Below, piece after piece: positions 61,816 through 64,000 of a stretch of 64,000 bases of DNA (within the stretch, counting starts at the first letter, position 1; each line of letters starts with the position of its first letter). Source of the DNA: GCA-002708315 sp964460905 (GTDB lineage Bacteria > Bacteroidota > Bacteroidia > Bacteroidales > F082); NCBI GenBank assembly GCA_964460905.1, contig CAYWRM010000017.1, positions 1 through 64,000 on the forward strand, written 5' to 3'. Both the position numbers and the translations under genes were made by a program. Below the pieces are notes generated by a model. It did not search any database. It saw nothing but the letters and a program-made list of their open reading frames with translations, and had not been told where the DNA came from.

Positions 61816-63004
61816 ATTTAATAATAGATTGAAAGTATTAAATCTTGTTAGATGGTATCCTAATAGATATGATCCCATGCCTGGTCTATTTATTCAGCGA
61901 CATGCAGAAGCTGCCAATAATTGTTGTGATGTTGGAGTTGTTTATACCCATCAGGTAGAGGATCATCATGTGGGTAATAAAATATACGATGTGGATAATA
62001 GTGTTGCTAACGATATTCCAACAGTAAAAGTATATTATTTAGCTTCAAATTTTTATATATATCCTCTTAATAAAATTATAAATATATTCAGATTTTTTAG
62101 GGCCAATATTATTGGTGTTAAGATAGTTGAAAAGCACCTGGGAGGTATAGATATTGTTCATATTCATGTGCTAACGCGCCTTGGACTGATAGCTTTGTAT
62201 TATAAGATTTTTCATGGTAAGCCATATTTAATTAGTGAGCATTGGTCGAGGTATCTTGAGTTAACCGGATCTTTTAATGGGATTCTTAGAAAAAGAGTTA
62301 CTAAATTAGTAGTTAAGTATGCTTCATTTGTAACCACAGTTACCGATAATCTTGCCACAGCTATGCGGTCTCATAAGTTGTTAAACAACAACTATATAAC
62401 ACTTCCCAATGTTGTTGATAATGTGTTTCTGAAAAATTCAAATATTTCAAATACAAGCAATAAGCTTGTGAAATTTGTACATGTAAGTTGTTTTGAAGAT
62501 AAATCAAAAAATGTTAGCGGATTATTACGTGTTATTAGTAAACTAAGCAAAGTTAGGAATGATTTTATTTTTACGCTTATTGGCGATGGAATGGATATGG
62601 ATTGGCTACGTAATTATGCTTTAGAACTTGGTATTTCAGATAAGAAATTGGTTTTTACAGGTTTGCTTGAGGGTGAAAGTCTTGTTGATGAGATGGCATC
62701 AGCAGATATGCTGGTGGTTTTCAGTAACTACGAAAACTTACCGGTTGTAATAAACGAGTCACTATCAATGGGTGTTCCGGTAATTGCAACACGAGTAGGA
62801 GGGATTCCGGAGAGAATTAATACTGATAATGGAATACTTATTGACGCCGGAAATGAAGATCAGCTATTGTATAGCTTAATAACCTTTTTAGATGGAGAAA
62901 CATCATTCAACACTAACGAGATTAGATCAACAGCACGTGATGAATTTTCACCAACTGCTATCGGCAATACACTCTGTGAATTATATCAAAAAGCGGTAAA
63001 TTAA
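61805..63004 (+). CDS. Glycosyltransferase family 4 protein
   Basis: A 399-residue GT-B fold glycosyltransferase. N-terminal domain: VLNLVRWYPNRYDPMPGLFIQ with the polyprenol-type insertion; linker HVSCFEDKSKNVSGLL; the C-terminal GT4 signature SNYENLPVVINESLSMGVPV with the E-x7-E pair followed by ATRVGGIPERI. It overlaps the NadR-like gene by 11 bp, but a functional link is unlikely. Typically adds sugars to lipopolysaccharide or exopolysaccharide. Confidence 0.9.
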   Translation: MADKFNNRLKVLNLVRWYPNRYDPMPGLFIQRHAEAANNCCDVGVVYTHQVEDHHVGNKIYDVDNSVANDIPTVKVYYLASNFYIYPLNKIINIFRFFRANIIGVKIVEKHLGGIDIVHIHVLTRLGLIALYYKIFHGKPYLISEHWSRYLELTGSFNGILRKRVTKLVVKYASFVTTVTDNLATAMRSHKLLNNNYITLPNVVDNVFLKNSNISNTSNKLVKFVHVSCFEDKSKNVSGLLRVISKLSKVRNDFIFTLIGDGMDMDWLRNYALELGISDKKLVFTGLLEGESLVDEMASADMLVVFSNYENLPVVINESLSMGVPVIATRVGGIPERINTDNGILIDAGNEDQLLYSLITFLDGETSFNTNEIRSTARDEFSPTAIGNTLCELYQKAVN

Positions 63005-63044
63005 AATACTGATAACCCATTCTAACTAATTGGTATAAGCTGTT

Positions 63045-63914
63045 TTATTCATGAAGTGCAATCATTGGCAATCCTAATTTGAAAAAGTCGTTTTTATTGA
63101 TCTTATGTTTAAATAATGATTTAAAAAAATTAGATTTATGAGCAATAAAAGCCACGGCATTAATGCTGTTACTATCAACAAAAGTTTCTAATGAAATATC
63201 TTTGTTATCAGTATCAACTATTGAAAAGTGTATTTTATTTTCAATAATTTCTTTTGAAAATGCTTCTTTCAATTCGCTAATTTGATTTATCAGGTCATGA
63301 CGATTACTTTCAAAATGAAAGTGTGCGACAAATATTTCAAAATGTAAATTTTCAAATAATTTAAACAATAGCATAATTTTAGCATAATCTTTATCACTAT
63401 TGTTGCTTGCATACATTATTTTTAGTTTTTCATGGTCGTACTTGCCTGATGGTACTGCTATTACAGGAGTTATAGCTTTGTCCATAATTTTTTTTGCCAT
63501 GCTGCCTTCCAGTATTCCTTTTTTACCAGTACCCTGAGTTCCCATTATAATTAAATCGGCATTAATATCTTTTCGTACACTTGTTATTTCCCATTTAGGG
63601 TCACCTCCTTCAACTAAGGTTTCTACTATAAAATTAGTTAATGAGTGGTCCGACAAGTAAATTTCAACTTCAGTTTTGAGCTGGCTTATGTTATTTTCAG
63701 CTTGTTCTTTAAATTCTTCAATTAGCTGCATATTCATAAATGTGTCATTGTCAAAACCGCTATTTAATGTTGAGTCTGGGATTAAAAGCTGGTCGTTAAA
63801 TGAGTGGAAGAAAAACAGGCGTGTCTTTTCAACTGTTCCGGCTAACCTCGTAGCAAATTTGTAGGTGGGTGCAGCATGTTCGGAAAAATCAACAGGAATG
63901 AGTATGGTTTTCAT
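63045..63914 (-). CDS. Universal stress protein with two Usp domains
   Basis: A 289-residue UspA family protein starting MKTILIPVDFSEHAAPTYKF. The first domain has the ATP-binding loop GTQGTGKKGILEGSMAKKI, close to G-x2-G-x9-G(S/T); the second (about 150-289, from LKIMYASNNSDKDYAKIM) is diverged and lacks that loop. The ATG at 63914 is preferred over one at 63980, which lies upstream of the predicted transcript start. Confidence 0.9.
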   Translation of the reverse strand: MKTILIPVDFSEHAAPTYKFATRLAGTVEKTRLFFFHSFNDQLLIPDSTLNSGFDNDTFMNMQLIEEFKEQAENNISQLKTEVEIYLSDHSLTNFIVETLVEGGDPKWEITSVRKDINADLIIMGTQGTGKKGILEGSMAKKIMDKAITPVIAVPSGKYDHEKLKIMYASNNSDKDYAKIMLLFKLFENLHFEIFVAHFHFESNRHDLINQISELKEAFSKEIIENKIHFSIVDTDNKDISLETFVDSNSINAVAFIAHKSNFFKSLFKHKINKNDFFKLGLPMIALHE

Positions 63915-63976
63915 AATAAGTGCTTTATGTTTACGTTTAATTATTTTAAACGAAGTTATTTGAGAGTGAATACTCT

Positions 63977-63985
63977 GCAAAGCTA
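63977..63985 (-). promoter_or_regulatory. -7 promoter element of the universal stress protein gene
   Basis: TAGCTTTGC on the minus strand gives a predicted start near 63970 and a leader of about 56 nt. The -33 region is beyond the window end. Confidence 0.5.
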
Positions 63986-64000
63986 AGAAAAAAGAATAAT

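Overview
The window looks like a chromosomal segment of an uncultured, low-G+C member of the Bacteroidota (order Bacteroidales or a close relative). Evidence: type IX secretion (T9SS) C-terminal sorting domains at two loci, a HmuY/TonB-receptor operon, family pairs typical of this phylum (DUF1599 protein next to a BT_3928-type membrane protein; TIGR02757 protein; SMUG2-like glycosylase), and the Bacteroidota -7 promoter element TAnnTTTG in front of many genes. Six runs of exactly 100 N are scaffold gaps; five lie in near-identical repeats. There is no insertion sequence, prophage or CRISPR array. The two tRNA genes are tRNA-Arg(UCU), cut by the window start, and tRNA-Ser(GCU).

Layout. 1-6.2 kb: tRNA-Arg, a fused FAD/Fe-S oxidoreductase, lipoate-protein ligase, a large 7-nt-period repeat array, and dihydropteroate synthase. 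6.2-9 kb: DUF1599 protein, DoxX/MauE-like protein and a lone DppB-type permease in overlapping order. 9-15 kb (minus strand): lipase, dipeptidase lipoprotein, CoA-disulfide-reductase-like flavoenzyme, NifX-like protein, and two decayed genes (cobalamin adenosyltransferase, uracil-DNA glycosylase). An FNR-like regulator follows at 15.3 kb, and a perfect FNR box lies at 13.75 kb. 16.6-24 kb: aconitase-family enzyme and a HmuY/TonB receptor/HmuY operon. 24-29 kb: a very large modular T9SS protein. 29.9-40.5 kb: metallophosphoesterase, methyltransferase, GYD protein, saccharopine dehydrogenase-like enzyme, SLC12-like transporter, ADP-forming acyl-CoA synthetase, membrane protein, aminotransferase. 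40.5-45.9 kb: GNAT, then a tight transporter/M20 hydrolase/alanine racemase (broken)/ornithine-type racemase operon. 46-52.5 kb: HDAC-like deacetylase, formyltransferase-like protein, SMUG2-like glycosylase, four-subunit 2-oxoacid:ferredoxin oxidoreductase, two haem-binding proteins. 52.6-64 kb: TIGR02757 protein, K+ channel, DUF1573 protein, aminotransferase, HypA, FtsK, LolA-like protein, DUF423 protein, thiamine-binding/PnuC/NadR-like operon, glycosyltransferase, universal stress protein.

Physiology (inference). Aminotransferases, the 2-oxoacid:ferredoxin oxidoreductase and the ADP-forming acyl-CoA synthetase together suit amino-acid fermentation with ATP made at the acyl-CoA step. A four-cysteine FNR-type regulator and small haem-binding proteins point to a life across oxic/anoxic changes.

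The most distinctive signal is a set of intergenic arrays built from degenerate 7- or 8-nt words in strict register, several with a second arm made of the reverse-complement words, several running into the stop codon of a neighbouring gene (4.17-5.3, 9.1-9.2, 31.3, 33.9, 46.9, 52.1 and 59.0 kb). A second theme is in-frame nonsense codons in otherwise well-preserved genes (13.9-15.0 kb and 44.07 kb).
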